Shown one piece after another: positions 42,529 through 51,808 of a stretch of 64,000 nucleotides of DNA. The stretch covers positions 224,524-288,523 of the forward strand of contig QWHC01000004.1 in assembly GCA_021404685.1 (NCBI GenBank). Reading direction: 5' to 3'. This stretch comes from Chloroflexi bacterium CFX4. GTDB lineage: Bacteria; Chloroflexota; Anaerolineae; Aggregatilineales; UBA2796. Each line of letters begins with the position of its first letter. The first letter of the stretch is position 1. The position numbers and the translations under genes are program-made. The notes below the pieces were generated by a model that was not told where the DNA came from, did not search any database, and saw only the letters and a list, made by a program, of their open reading frames with translations.

Positions 42529-44244
42529 ATGAGCAGCCCAAGCCTAGAGACTGTTTTTGAATACCTTGCCCTTTTGATTAGCGAGCGCGAGGCAGATTCA
42601 CCGTTCACCCTCAACCTGATTCAGCCCGCCCTCCAGTTCAAATTTCCAACCTTCACCCTGAGCGCTTACGGATTGGCATCTCTGCGCGACTTTTTGCGCG
42701 CTGCCGAACAGGCGGATTACTTCAAACTGGTGAACACGGGCGACCCCAAGACCAGCTACCTTGCGCTTGGCAGCAAGCGCCGCCACAGCAGCGCAGCGCG
42801 CATCACCGCCGAAATGAGCGCCAACGATCCGCGCCAGCAGCGCTGGATGACCGAGACGCTTGAACTGCTGCTGCTTGCCGAACGCGCCGATCAGATTATA
42901 GATATTATTGCAAAGGTAGAGGCACTGGCGCCGCCCTTTGATGCCTTCCTTGCCAACCAAGAGCGCACCACGCCGCTTTATAATGTACGTGGCAAGGTGC
43001 GCCGTCTGCGCCAATTTCTGGCTGCGCTGCGCGAACACGGCGAAACACGCGCCCTTACGCTCTGGCAGACCGCCCGCAGCTTGATGCGCCTGCCCGCCTT
43101 ACCGCCCGTTAAGGATGCGCCGCGCATTGCCCAGAACATCAGCGCCATTTTTCAGGGCGAAGGGCGGCTTGCCCAACTGCCCGTAGAAGCGCTCGACAAT
43201 ATGTTCTTCGCCGTGATCGGCTTTCTGAAGGCGCGCCTCAGCCGCGAACGTGCTTGGGACTGGGTGACGGGCTTAGAAATCCTTGAGGAAGAAGCCCGCG
43301 CTGTGCCGCGCCCTGCACCGCAGCCGCCACGCAAAGGTCTGTTTGGCGGCAAACCTGCACCGCCAACCACCGAACCCCTTGATGAAGGGCGCATTGAGGC
43401 GCTCACCAAGCTGCTGCTGAAGGAATCCGGCGTGCGGATGACTCACGATGATACAGCGCGGTGGCGCGCCTTCACCGCCGCCGAAAGCCTTGATGCAGCG
43501 CTGCGCTTTCTTGCCGAACAGCCTGACTTGCTGCGCAATGATGCGCTGTTAGGCTGGCTGGATGATGAGATTGCCCGTGCTGTCGAGACGAACGACGCTG
43601 CCGCTGTGCGGAATGTGGCGAATAAATCCGCGATTTTGATGGTCGCCCGCGAGCATGGCGCAGAAGGCGCACGCACTCACGCTGCCGAAATGCGCGCCCT
43701 CTACGAGAGTGTGTTGGCTGCCGCGCAAACGCTTGGCAAGGTCTTTGCCTACCTTAGGACTGCCGCACCTGCCCAAGCGCTTGCCTTCCTAAAGGCTGAT
43801 CCCGCCTTCCTTGCCGATGAGACGGTAGACGCGCTCTTAGAAGAACAACTGATTAAGGCAGCGCGTGCCGCGGATGTACCGCGCTACCGCCGTGTGCGCC
43901 AGCGCGCTGATCTGTGGCGCAAAGTGGTTGAACTGGGCATGGAGCAGGGATCAATGCAACATGCGCGCTCTGTAGCGGCGGAAGGCGATGATCGGTACAT
44001 GTTGACCGAAATGGGCTTGCTGCTGCTGCCGATGGCGAAGGATACCGAAGAGACTCGTGAATTGGTCGAGCGTTTTCCAAGCGTGGCAACGCCTGAAGGC
44101 TTGGCGATGATCACGCAGACGATGGATGTGCTGAGTTTCCGCCAGGTTGCCCCTGAAGAATACCGCCGCTATTTTGAGGTGCAGCGCCTGATCACGCGCT
44201 GCTTAGAGATTGGCATCGACCGCGCCTTGATCGAGTTGAAATAG
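42529..44244 (+). CDS. Large hypothetical protein with an N-terminal LOTUS/OST-HTH-like domain
   Basis: This 571-residue soluble protein has an N-terminal segment (about 5-80) fitting the LOTUS (OST-HTH) pattern: a helix, then LIQPALQFKFPTFTLSAYG, LASLRDFLRAA and a terminal strand with TGDPKTSYLAL. LOTUS domains bind RNA or RNA-processing partners and in bacteria often accompany NYN/PIN nucleases. No nuclease domain is seen here. The rest is helical and repetitive, with a Pro-rich linker (about 258-285) and several tetratricopeptide-like helical pairs rich in Ala and Leu. A TAGAAT lies about 55 bp upstream as a candidate -10. The function is unknown. Confidence 0.7.
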   Translation: MSSPSLETVFEYLALLISEREADSPFTLNLIQPALQFKFPTFTLSAYGLASLRDFLRAAEQADYFKLVNTGDPKTSYLALGSKRRHSSAARITAEMSANDPRQQRWMTETLELLLLAERADQIIDIIAKVEALAPPFDAFLANQERTTPLYNVRGKVRRLRQFLAALREHGETRALTLWQTARSLMRLPALPPVKDAPRIAQNISAIFQGEGRLAQLPVEALDNMFFAVIGFLKARLSRERAWDWVTGLEILEEEARAVPRPAPQPPRKGLFGGKPAPPTTEPLDEGRIEALTKLLLKESGVRMTHDDTARWRAFTAAESLDAALRFLAEQPDLLRNDALLGWLDDEIARAVETNDAAAVRNVANKSAILMVAREHGAEGARTHAAEMRALYESVLAAAQTLGKVFAYLRTAAPAQALAFLKADPAFLADETVDALLEEQLIKAARAADVPRYRRVRQRADLWRKVVELGMEQGSMQHARSVAAEGDDRYMLTEMGLLLLPMAKDTEETRELVERFPSVATPEGLAMITQTMDVLSFRQVAPEEYRRYFEVQRLITRCLEIGIDRALIELK

Positions 44245-44264
44245 GACGCGCCTTGGCGCGTCCT
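44243..44264. terminator. Hairpin between convergent genes
   Basis: AGGACGCGCC and GGCGCGTCCT are perfect complements with only TT between them, so a 9-bp stem with a tetraloop is likely. It overlaps the stop codon of the LOTUS-like gene and lies 12 bp from the fabH-type stop. Confidence 0.6.
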
Positions 44265-44275
44265 AGCGTGCTGTG

Positions 44276-45418
44276 TTACCGATTCGCCTTGCGTTTTGCC
44301 GCCTCGTAGCGGCGAATTTGCATGTTGAGGAAGAAGTTTTGCACGGCATCCCGCACAGAGCCAACCGTGCGCTTGGCAATGCGCCCAACCGAGAGCCACG
44401 AATGCGCCAAGCTCACTTCGCCGCTGCCCAGCAGCACCACCGCGCTTGCCCACGTTAAGCCTGCACCAAAGGCGCACATCACTACCTTATCGCCAACCTT
44501 GCAGCGCCCTTCCTCAATCGCCTCGACCAGCGCCAAAGGCACAGAAGCCGCCGACGTATTGCCATACTTTTGCAGGTTGATCATGAATTTATCGAGCGGC
44601 TGGCGCATCATGCGCGCTGCGGACTCGATGATCCGTAAATTCGCCTGATGTGGGATGAACAGCGCAATATCTTCAGGCAGCAAGCCCGCTTTGTCCATCA
44701 CGCGCTTCATGGAGCTGGAGAGCGTGCGCGTGGCGAACTTGAACACCTCGGTGCCGTTCATCTTCAAGTAGCCAAGCCGTTCGTTGATGAGCCGCTCGCC
44801 ATATTTGCCAATAGGCATCACCGAGCCAGCACCGGGTACGTAGAGATGTTCAAAACCGCTGCCATCCGAGCCAAGCTCGTAGGTGATCACGCCGGCTGGC
44901 TCCTCGCTTGGCTGAAGCACCACGGCGGCAGAGGCATCGCCGAACAGCACGCATGTAGTGCGGTCGGTATAGTCCACGCCATAGGAGACCAAATCCGTGC
45001 CGATGACCAGGATGTTGTTCATGCCGCCGGATTGAATAAATTGGCTGGCAGTGACCAAAGCATACACCCAGCCTGAGCAGCCTGAGGCAAGCTGAAAAGC
45101 GCCGCATTTTGCACCGAGTTTGTGCTGCACAATGGTTGCCACACCCGGCACCAAATAATCCGGTGAGGAACAGGCAACAATGATCAGATCGAGGTCTTTG
45201 GCGGTGATGCCCGCCATTTCGAGGGCAGGTATTGCCGATTTGACCGAAAAATCGGAGGCTTGCTCATCTTCCCCGCGAATGTGGCGCTCTTTAATGCCAG
45301 TGCGTGTGGTGATCCATTCATCAGAAGTATCCACCATTTTTTCGAGGTCGGCGTTGGTCAGCACGCGCTCTGGGACGTATTTTCCCCAACCAGTAATTTT
45401 TGCGTAACGTTCGGGCAT
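44276..45418 (-). CDS. fabH: 3-oxoacyl-ACP synthase III (FabH type)
   Basis: This 380-residue protein has the KASIII catalytic triad: Cys114 (ASGCSGWVYAL), His257 (IPHQANLRI) and Asn287 (YGNTSAASVP). N-terminal features are TSDEWITTRTGIKERHI, typical of FabH. It condenses acetyl-CoA or a branched starter with malonyl-ACP to begin fatty acid synthesis. The C-terminal about 50 residues after the usual FabH end (basic, helical, ending EAAKRKANR) are an extension of unknown role. It stands alone; the neighbouring sigma operon starts upstream on the same strand. Confidence 0.93.
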   Translation of the reverse strand: MPERYAKITGWGKYVPERVLTNADLEKMVDTSDEWITTRTGIKERHIRGEDEQASDFSVKSAIPALEMAGITAKDLDLIIVACSSPDYLVPGVATIVQHKLGAKCGAFQLASGCSGWVYALVTASQFIQSGGMNNILVIGTDLVSYGVDYTDRTTCVLFGDASAAVVLQPSEEPAGVITYELGSDGSGFEHLYVPGAGSVMPIGKYGERLINERLGYLKMNGTEVFKFATRTLSSSMKRVMDKAGLLPEDIALFIPHQANLRIIESAARMMRQPLDKFMINLQKYGNTSAASVPLALVEAIEEGRCKVGDKVVMCAFGAGLTWASAVVLLGSGEVSLAHSWLSVGRIAKRTVGSVRDAVQNFFLNMQIRRYEAAKRKANR

Positions 45419-45454
45419 TTCTTTACGATTCCTCTGTCAGTGTGATAATCGGGT

Positions 45455-45913
45455 TCAGCCGGCAGCGTTCAGCGATAGGTCGGCATCTTCGGTGCGCTCA
45501 CGGCGCTGAAAGCGCGTCAGTGCCTCCAGCACACGGCGGCTGGCAAGCAGCGCCAAGCCCGCGGTCAGCGTCAAGCCGCCAATGCGCGCCGCAACCTTGT
45601 AGCGCTGCGGCAAATTGCGCCAGCGCAGCATGAGGTCAACATTGGCAGGGGCAGCGGTGGATGCTTGCGCGGCAAGTTCGGCGTGCAGGCGTGCCACAAA
45701 AGCAGGATCGGGCGTCACGGGCGCGAGTCCGGCGCTCAGGCGGTTGGCAAGCAGCATCAAGCTGTGTGCGGCGGCTTGATCGGCGGGCGCTAGGCTTGGC
45801 AAGGAATCCTCAAAAGGGGCGCCGCTGATCAGGGCGTCTGCTTGCGCTGCCAGCAAATCTTCAAGCGCGGTGTTGGGCGCTTTGGGTGTCTCGTCTTGCG
45901 AAAAATGCCTCAC
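45455..45913 (-). CDS. Putative anti-sigma-type membrane protein
   Basis: This 152-residue protein has an Ala/Leu-rich helical N-terminus containing PDPAFVARLHAELAAQ, a pattern common near the end of anti-sigma cytoplasmic domains. One membrane segment follows (about 111-127, IGGLTLTAGLALLASRR), then a short charged tail. No zinc motif is seen. It begins 14 bp after the sigma factor stop on the same strand. The role is inferred from topology and position. Confidence 0.65.
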   Translation of the reverse strand: MRHFSQDETPKAPNTALEDLLAAQADALISGAPFEDSLPSLAPADQAAAHSLMLLANRLSAGLAPVTPDPAFVARLHAELAAQASTAAPANVDLMLRWRNLPQRYKVAARIGGLTLTAGLALLASRRVLEALTRFQRRERTEDADLSLNAAG

Positions 45914-45927
45914 CTATCCGTTACTCC

Positions 45928-46551
45928 TTAGCGGCGCTTCTCAGAGCGCGGCATACCTGTGCTTTCGTCTGCCTCTGGCTGTTCCTCCCCGCCGCCGAGC
46001 ATCTCGCGCAGCGCCAACAAAGTGCGGTGATAGAGCGACTTGATGGCGCCTTCGCTGCGATCCATAATCACGCCAATCTCTTGGTTAGAGAGCCGATCCA
46101 CAAATTTGAGGATCAAAAGCTGTTGGCGTTCTTCGGGCAAGGCGCGCACTGCCTGCGTCAGCCGCTCAATCTCATCTTGCGATTCGGCGCTTGATTCCGG
46201 TGCTTCGCTGCGAAGGCGCGCCGCCACATACTCATCCAACGGCACCACCTTATGGCGGCTGCGATCCCGATGCCAATTCGCCACCAAGTTGTGTGCAATG
46301 CGATAGAGCCATGCCTGAAACGGCACGCCGCGCTCTACATAGCCTTTGATGTGCGCCATAGCGCGGTGAAAAACACGCGCCGTCAGGTCTTCAGCATCTT
46401 CATGGCTGCCCGTGCGATAGTAGATGTAGTTATACACCTTCTGCACGTAGCGTTCATAGAGCGCGCCGAAGGCGGCTTGGTCTGTGCGCGCCTGCTCAAC
46501 AAGCGTCGCATCCTCTAGCGCTGCCCATTCCTCAGCGTTTGGAACAGTCAT
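45928..46551 (-). CDS. ECF-type RNA polymerase sigma factor
   Basis: This is a 207-residue protein. Region 2 has FGALYERYVQKVYNYIYYR, then EDAEDLTARVFHRAM and FQAWLYRIAHNLVANWHRD. Region 4 has LPEERQQLLILKFVDRLSNQEIG, then MDRSEGAIKSLYHRTLLALRE. The acidic tail (about 185-207) is longer than usual. It is paired with the small membrane protein downstream. This is the third sigma/partner pair of the window. The three sigma proteins are clearly distinct, so they are not recent duplicates. Confidence 0.92.
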   Translation of the reverse strand: MTVPNAEEWAALEDATLVEQARTDQAAFGALYERYVQKVYNYIYYRTGSHEDAEDLTARVFHRAMAHIKGYVERGVPFQAWLYRIAHNLVANWHRDRSRHKVVPLDEYVAARLRSEAPESSAESQDEIERLTQAVRALPEERQQLLILKFVDRLSNQEIGVIMDRSEGAIKSLYHRTLLALREMLGGGEEQPEADESTGMPRSEKRR

Positions 46552-46645
46552 ACCTATACAACACCCTTTTTTTTTAAGCGTTACGCTACGCTATCGGCTG
46601 CCAAGTATAACAGAGGCAGGGCAGCAGTGCTTGCCCTTGCCGCCT

Positions 46646-47188
46646 TTACGCCTCTGGCAGGCGCTCCAATGCCTCGATGACCTGCTGCAACCACGCCACA
46701 TAAAGTTTTTCGCTGCCAATGCCTAAGTCCAGCGTTAGGCGCATGAGCATGTGAGCGCGATCCGTCTCTTCGGCAATCTGCGGCAGCAAGATTTGTGTGT
46801 ATTCTTCCAGCTTTTGCTGGTGCTGCTGAAGTTGGTGCTTGGCAAGGTTGATCAGCGTTTCCTTAGAAAGCAGCGTGCCAAAGAAAAGCTGAATCAGGAA
46901 TGGCTCGCGGTGTGTGGGCAGCGCTTGCGGCGTGCCTAGCCAACGGATCAACTCGGCACGCCCTGCCTCCGTAATGCGGTAGACCTTGCGGTTAGGGCGT
47001 TCGGTCTGAATTTCAAGGCGGCTCTCCACCCAACCGTTTTCCGCCAATTTCTCTAAGGTGCGGTAGATTTGTGCCTGATCCGCCTGCCAAAAATGCGCCA
47101 CAGAGCGATCAAACATCTGCGTTTTTAGGTCATAGCCGCTTGCCTCAGTCAGGTTGAGGATGCCCAGAATTGCGTGTAGAAGTGACAT
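46646..47188 (-). CDS. PadR-family transcriptional regulator
   Basis: This is a 180-residue protein. The winged-helix domain starts MSLLHAILGILNLTEASGYD and has HFWQADQAQIYRTLEKL, a near-signature of PadR proteins, followed by the wing with RKVYRITEAGRAEL. A C-terminal helical dimerisation part (about 95-180) is of the subfamily 2 (Vir_act_alpha_C) type. It probably represses genes in response to a small aromatic or drug-like ligand. The ATG at 47188 is chosen from family alignment; the ORF could extend 33 codons upstream. Regulated targets are not evident. Confidence 0.92.
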   Translation of the reverse strand: MSLLHAILGILNLTEASGYDLKTQMFDRSVAHFWQADQAQIYRTLEKLAENGWVESRLEIQTERPNRKVYRITEAGRAELIRWLGTPQALPTHREPFLIQLFFGTLLSKETLINLAKHQLQQHQQKLEEYTQILLPQIAEETDRAHMLMRLTLDLGIGSEKLYVAWLQQVIEALERLPEA

Positions 47189-47283
47189 AATAAAGATGAC
47201 TACCTTTCTGATGATGGCAGCCATTATAACGAATTCGCTCATAAAGCGGAATATGTGCGCTGTCACATATTTAAATACGGCGC

Positions 47284-47649
47284 TCACTCAGCAGGCTTGG
47301 GACGGTAGCGGCGCGCTTTCTCAGGTTTGCCCCACATAATCTTGTTCGGGACAAGGCGCACAGTCAGCGGCGCACGCACCGTGATTTGGCAAGACAGGCG
47401 CGGATAGCCGAACGCTGCACCAATCCGATCATGCCAATGCTGCGGTGCAGGCACATTCGCCTCAACCCACACGCCACAGGTGGCACACAGCCCGCGCCCG
47501 CCGCAGTTGGCGCGCCGCGAAAGCGTGCCGTAGGGCGTAAGTCCTGCTGCCAGCAGCGCACGCCGCAGATTTTCGCCCTCTGCGACGTGCAAGGTGATCG
47601 TTTGCTCAGCGGTGATGACGTTCACAGTGTGCGTGATCGGCTCAGCCAT
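47284..47649 (-). CDS. 2Fe-2S ferredoxin-type protein
   Basis: This 121-residue protein has a beta-grasp ferredoxin domain (about 8-100) with the cluster ligands in ANCGGRGLCATCGVW and a fourth Cys in RLSCQITV. The spacing C-x5-C-x2-C is nearer the adrenodoxin/COG3894 type than the plant type. It should carry electrons in the cytoplasm. A basic C-terminal tail (KPEKARRYRPKPAE) is unusual. It overlaps the upstream hypothetical gene by 8 nt, so the two are coupled. The electron partner is unknown. Confidence 0.9.
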   Translation of the reverse strand: MAEPITHTVNVITAEQTITLHVAEGENLRRALLAAGLTPYGTLSRRANCGGRGLCATCGVWVEANVPAPQHWHDRIGAAFGYPRLSCQITVRAPLTVRLVPNKIMWGKPEKARRYRPKPAE

Positions 47650-48220
47650 AGAGCGCGCCTTCACGCTCAACAGCATCCGGCGTAAAGACGTCCCGTGCGC
47701 GCAAATCCACCACCAAAACGGCTTCTTTGGCAGCGGCAGCGCGCTCGTAAAACTGCCAAACACGCGGCAGCCCTTCGCGCAGGTGGCGCATTTGCTTGTT
47801 CAGATAGCCCAGCAAGCGCGGATCGCGCACATTGACGGCGAAATGCCGTGCGGCGCGTTCAGCATCAGCGCCCAGCACTTTGCGCGCTGCTTTCAAATGC
47901 AGTTGGACGCCTTCCAGCGCTTGGCTGCACAGAAACAGCGCAGGTGCAAGCGGCGCGCCATCGCCGGGCAGCGTGATCTCCAGCAAGCCCAGCGCGTGCG
48001 CTTCCACTTCGGGCAAGATCAGCGCTTCGGTGGCAGCAGCGCGCCCCGCCTGATCCAATTCGGCGGCAACAGCGCGCACACCTGCATAGTCGTATTCATC
48101 GGGCTGATCGAACCAGTAGCCACGCGCACGCGGACCGAGCATATCAGCCTCATGCTGCTGGATAAGCGGCAGCAAGGTTTGGAAAGTCTCTGTGTCTAGA
48201 CGGTAGTATGCTAAACCCAT
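47642..48220 (-). CDS. Hypothetical protein coupled to the ferredoxin
   Basis: This 192-residue soluble protein is mostly helical, with Ala-, Leu- and Glu-rich stretches and a predicted beta strand near the end (EAVLVVDLRARDVF). I do not recognise a family and see no cofactor motif. GAGGAAAG lies about 13 bp before the ATG. It overlaps the ferredoxin start and begins 22 bp after the stop of the metallophosphoesterase gene, so the order phosphoesterase, hypothetical, ferredoxin is probably one transcript. Confidence 0.7.
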   Translation of the reverse strand: MGLAYYRLDTETFQTLLPLIQQHEADMLGPRARGYWFDQPDEYDYAGVRAVAAELDQAGRAAATEALILPEVEAHALGLLEITLPGDGAPLAPALFLCSQALEGVQLHLKAARKVLGADAERAARHFAVNVRDPRLLGYLNKQMRHLREGLPRVWQFYERAAAAKEAVLVVDLRARDVFTPDAVEREGALYG

Positions 48221-48242
48221 GGCAGGTTGTCTTTCCTCTGCA

Positions 48243-48968
48243 CTAAGGCGCCGATGGCACTTGCCAGATCAGGCGCGGCGTCATTTCGAGAAAATCGGCG
48301 GCAACCAAGTGATACTGCACACCTTCATAAATACCCTGTTGCGCCACCAACCATTCCTTAGCATGGTGCAAATGCCCATAAAGGCACAGTGTTGGCTTGT
48401 AGCGCGAGATGAGCGCACTGTAGGCAGTTGGCTGCCCGTGTGAGGTGAACGGCGGATAGTGCATCATGAGCAGCAGCGGATCGCCGTTTTGGCGCATGGT
48501 TTGCCCGTGCTGCAACGCCGACTCAAGGCGCTGAAGTTCACGGGTGTAGCGGTCTTTCTTGGGGTCGGGCGCGTAGAACGGATCATTGGGCGCGATGTGT
48601 CCCATTGCGCCGCAGATCGTCACACCATGCAAGCGGAGCGCATCACCCTCGATCAGGTGGAAGCCGAGCGGCTCCGCCAGTTGGCGCGCCTGCCGTATGC
48701 TGTCCCACCAATGGTCATGGTTGCCGCGCAGCAGCACCTTTGTGCCGGGCAGCATGGTCAGCCACGCCAGGTCAGGCAGCACATGCTTGGTAGAGGATGC
48801 CCAAGAGACATCGCCAGGGATCAACACCACATCTTGCGGTGCCACGCAAGCGCGCCAAGCCATCGCCAAGCGCTCAGTGTGATTGCGCCACTTTTCGCCA
48901 AAGCGCGCCATATCACGCGCCTTGCTGAAGGAAAGGTGCGTATCTGCAATTGCCCAGAACCGAATCAA
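48243..48968 (-). CDS. Calcineurin-like metallophosphoesterase
   Basis: This 241-residue protein has the full metal-binding set: D-x-H in AIADTHLSF, GD in LIPGDVSW, GNHDHWW, a later His in MMHYPPF and the G-H-L-H pair in YGHLHHAK. It is a cytoplasmic phosphoesterase; the substrate cannot be inferred. The start is TTG at 48968 with AGGTGAGG about 9 bp upstream. It is divergent from pcm, and the 88-bp gap holds facing promoters. Confidence 0.92.
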   Translation of the reverse strand: MIRFWAIADTHLSFSKARDMARFGEKWRNHTERLAMAWRACVAPQDVVLIPGDVSWASSTKHVLPDLAWLTMLPGTKVLLRGNHDHWWDSIRQARQLAEPLGFHLIEGDALRLHGVTICGAMGHIAPNDPFYAPDPKKDRYTRELQRLESALQHGQTMRQNGDPLLLMMHYPPFTSHGQPTAYSALISRYKPTLCLYGHLHHAKEWLVAQQGIYEGVQYHLVAADFLEMTPRLIWQVPSAP

Positions 48969-48998
48969 CCGTTATTGCCTCACCTGAATGCTTTGCAA

Positions 48999-49029
48999 AT
49001 TATAAGGGCAAGGGCGGCTATGCTACAAT
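48999..49029. promoter_or_regulatory. Overlapping divergent promoters
   Basis: On the minus strand TATAAT (49004-48999) and TTGTAG (49028-49023) are 18 bp apart, serving the phosphoesterase. On the plus strand TACAAT (49024-49029) is a candidate -10 for pcm and overlaps the minus-strand -35. Confidence 0.5.
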
Positions 49030-49056
49030 AGGTAATCAGAAGGGCAAGCTGCCAAC

Positions 49057-49737
49057 ATGGACACTGAATCCGATTCACCTGATTTTGAGGCGTTGCGCGC
49101 CGCAATGGTGCGTGATCAGCTTGCAGGGCGCGCCATTACCGACTCACGCGTGTTGGCAGCCATGGGACGCCTTGAGCGCCAACGCTTTGTGCCAGAAGCG
49201 CATCAAGCGTACGCCTACGCCGATTATCCGCTGCCGATTGGCGAAGGGCAGACCATCAGCCAGCCCTATATCGTCGCCTATATGTTGCAGGCATTGGCGC
49301 TGAAGGGCGATGAGCGCGTTCTAGAGGTTGGCACAGGCTCCGGCTACCAAACAGCACTGTTATGTTTGCTGGCGGCTGAGGTGATCAGCCTTGAACGCCA
49401 CGCCGCCCTAAGCGCACAGGCAGCCGAACGCTTGGCAGCGCTTGGCTTCACCAACTTCACGCTCATCGTGGGCGATGGCTGGCTTGGTGCGCCACAATTC
49501 GCGCCCTATCAGGCGATTACGGTTGGCGCGGCTGCCTCGCGCATTCCGCCGCCGTTGGTGGCGCAGCTTGCCGAAGGCGGACGGCTGATCTTGCCCGTGC
49601 GCGATGGCAAAACACCTGATGACCAGGTCTTGGTTTGTGTGCGGCGGCTGCGCTGGCGGCTGCGTGTGGATAAACTGTGCGGCGTGCGCTTTGTGCCGCT
49701 CATCAGCGACCATGCCACGCCGAATCAATCAAGCTAA
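49057..49737 (+). CDS. pcm: Protein-L-isoaspartate O-methyltransferase
   Basis: This 226-residue protein has the family order: RQRFVPE, YADYPLPIGEGQTISQPYIV, then the SAM motif LEVGTGSGYQTALL, and the later ITVGAAASRIPPPL and GGRLILPV. It methylates L-isoaspartyl residues in aged proteins using S-adenosylmethionine, starting their repair. The start is ATG at 49057 with AGAAGGG upstream. It ends 23 bp before the second GT39-like gene, so these two may be cotranscribed. Confidence 0.95.
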   Translation: MDTESDSPDFEALRAAMVRDQLAGRAITDSRVLAAMGRLERQRFVPEAHQAYAYADYPLPIGEGQTISQPYIVAYMLQALALKGDERVLEVGTGSGYQTALLCLLAAEVISLERHAALSAQAAERLAALGFTNFTLIVGDGWLGAPQFAPYQAITVGAAASRIPPPLVAQLAEGGRLILPVRDGKTPDDQVLVCVRRLRWRLRVDKLCGVRFVPLISDHATPNQSS

Positions 49738-49760
49738 CGCGCTTGGAGGTCTCTCTATCC

Positions 49761-51659
49761 GTGCGACTCTCAGCCTCACAGCTCAGCCTGATCAGCCTTT
49801 TGCTGATTGCGGCAGCCCTGCGCCTGCAAAATCTGGGCGCCATCGAACATAACGTTGATCACGCCTACCCGATTTGGCAAGCGCTCAGCACGCTAGAGCA
49901 GGGCAGCCTGCCCTTAGTTGGGCAAGGCACCAGCGTGCTGTTTGCCAACCCTGCCCTCACCGGCTATCTGTATATCCCTGCTTTGCTAGTTGTCCGTTCG
50001 CCCTACGCGCCTTACCTATTCGTGATCGCCCTGAACACGCTGGCAGTTTGGTTTGCCTACCGCGCTCTGCGCCGCTTGTGGGATGAACCTGCCGCGCTGA
50101 TCGGCGCGTTTTTGCTGGCGGTCAACCCTTGGGTGGTCGAATATTCGCGCACCACGTGGGTGCAGGCGCTGTTGCCCTTCTTTGCCTGCCTCACTTTTTG
50201 GCTGTTCACGGCGGTTTGGCTTGGGCAAGCGCAGCGTCCACAGCAGCGTTTTTGGTTAGGCTGTTTGGCACTCGCCGCGATGACTCAAACTTATCTTTTG
50301 GCGTTTGCGGCACTAATCCCTGTTGGCTTGCTCAGCCTGATCTTTCGGCGGCGCGTTGGGTGGCGCGCTTTATGGATCGGCGCGCTGCTTATCCTGATGC
50401 CGACTGCGATCTATGGTGTGGGCTTGCTCAGCGATTCCGCGCAGACGTTCCGCCGTTTGCAAGGTTTCACACAAGGCAGGGCGGCGCTCTCGCCAGAGGC
50501 GTTTAGCCATGCGCTGCGCTTGATGACAGGGCGCGACTACGCAGCCGCACGCGGGCTGGAGGCGCCTATCCAAGATGCGCTGCTGCGCTTTCAGCTTTCA
50601 GAGGTGGCGCATTGGCTGCTGATTGTGGCGCTGTTAGGCGGCGTTGTCATCATGCTGCGGCGTAAGCGTTCGGCGGCTGTGATCGTCTTGATCTGGGGCG
50701 GTTTGCCGCCACTGATGATGTCTTACGTCTCGCAGGCGGTGCATCCCTTTTACCTGCTGCTGACGCTGCCCGCGCTGCACCTGCTGGCAGGGGTTGGCTT
50801 AGCAGCGGCGGCACGCCAAATTCGGTGGCAATCCGTAAGGTGGGCTGCCTTAGCACTGTGCCTTGCGGCGTTTGGTGTGCTGTGCGCGCTGAATGTGCTG
50901 CGCTACGCTCAGGAAAGCCTCAGCACGCCGAGCATAGATGGCTTAACGGCGCTGCCGCTGGCAGAAGGCGTGCCAATGGCGCAGCAACTGCTCAGCGCTG
51001 AAAAGATTGGCGAGGCAGTTGTGTTTGCGGATATTGACGGCTGGATTCTGAACAGCTTTGCGGGACGGCTTTTTGCAGTGGATCGGGATGTGAACATCTC
51101 CGAGACGCGCTATCATCCGCAGGGCGGTGGTGTTTACCTGCTCTTTGGAGCGGCGGATCGGACGCAGCCCGTACCGTCCGTCTCGGATGAGCGCGAGCGC
51201 TATACCTTTGCCGATGGTGGCATCGTCGAGGCGTTCTTTGTGCAAAGTGCTGCATCCATCCCGCGGACAATGCTGCTGAGCAGTGATAAAGGCATCACCC
51301 TGATCGGTGCAGAGATCAGGGGAGCGCTACGTGCGGGGCAGATTGCCACGCTACAACTTACTTTCAGGGTGGATGCCTTGCTGCCAGACCGTGCGGATTG
51401 GCTCTTTACGCCGTTCGCGCACGTCTACGACGCCGATAACAGGCGTATCCTGATCGCCGATGGGGCTGTCACGCCGGGTTGGGCGTGGCGCTTGGGCGAT
51501 GTGCAGCAGAAGTGGGTGCGGTTACGGCTGCCTGCGGCTGCCAAAGGCACACTTCGGGTTGAAATTGGTTTGTATGATGGCGTGCGGGGCGAGTCGGCGC
51601 TTTTTGAATTGCCCGATGGCAGGCAGGTGCCAAGTGTGCCGCTCTCTGCCGCAGATTAG
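49761..51659 (+). CDS. GT39-like polytopic membrane glycosyltransferase
   Basis: The protein is 632 residues from the GTG at 49761, which has GGAGGT 10 bp upstream; the longer ORF overlaps pcm. It has about 10 membrane segments up to about residue 395. The first outer loop has NVDHAYPIWQALS, with the Asp/His pair in the position of the GT-C acidic motif, and NPWVVEYSRTTW. A soluble C-terminal part (about 410-632) ends in a beta-sandwich with LRVEIGLYDGVRGESALFEL. The layout parallels the protein at 37469. The probable role is sugar transfer from a polyprenyl carrier; the substrate is unknown. Confidence 0.75.
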   Translation: MRLSASQLSLISLLLIAAALRLQNLGAIEHNVDHAYPIWQALSTLEQGSLPLVGQGTSVLFANPALTGYLYIPALLVVRSPYAPYLFVIALNTLAVWFAYRALRRLWDEPAALIGAFLLAVNPWVVEYSRTTWVQALLPFFACLTFWLFTAVWLGQAQRPQQRFWLGCLALAAMTQTYLLAFAALIPVGLLSLIFRRRVGWRALWIGALLILMPTAIYGVGLLSDSAQTFRRLQGFTQGRAALSPEAFSHALRLMTGRDYAAARGLEAPIQDALLRFQLSEVAHWLLIVALLGGVVIMLRRKRSAAVIVLIWGGLPPLMMSYVSQAVHPFYLLLTLPALHLLAGVGLAAAARQIRWQSVRWAALALCLAAFGVLCALNVLRYAQESLSTPSIDGLTALPLAEGVPMAQQLLSAEKIGEAVVFADIDGWILNSFAGRLFAVDRDVNISETRYHPQGGGVYLLFGAADRTQPVPSVSDERERYTFADGGIVEAFFVQSAASIPRTMLLSSDKGITLIGAEIRGALRAGQIATLQLTFRVDALLPDRADWLFTPFAHVYDADNRRILIADGAVTPGWAWRLGDVQQKWVRLRLPAAAKGTLRVEIGLYDGVRGESALFELPDGRQVPSVPLSAAD

Positions 51660-51689
51660 GCGAATGAAGGGCTGGGAGGATTCTAGGAC

Positions 51690-51718
51690 TTGACACGCTC
51701 TTAAAAAAGCACTACGCT
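51690..51718 (+). promoter_or_regulatory. Distal candidate promoter of sigA
   Basis: TTGACA, a 17-bp spacer, then TACGCT. The -35 is perfect and the -10 is weak. Confidence 0.4.
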
Positions 51719-51808
51719 AGGCATAGTGATTATTTAGGTAAGCGCCAAGCCATAGTGGTTGCATTAATGAGCAGCACAAGCTCCATGAGCATTCCCTCTA
51801 AAATCCCA

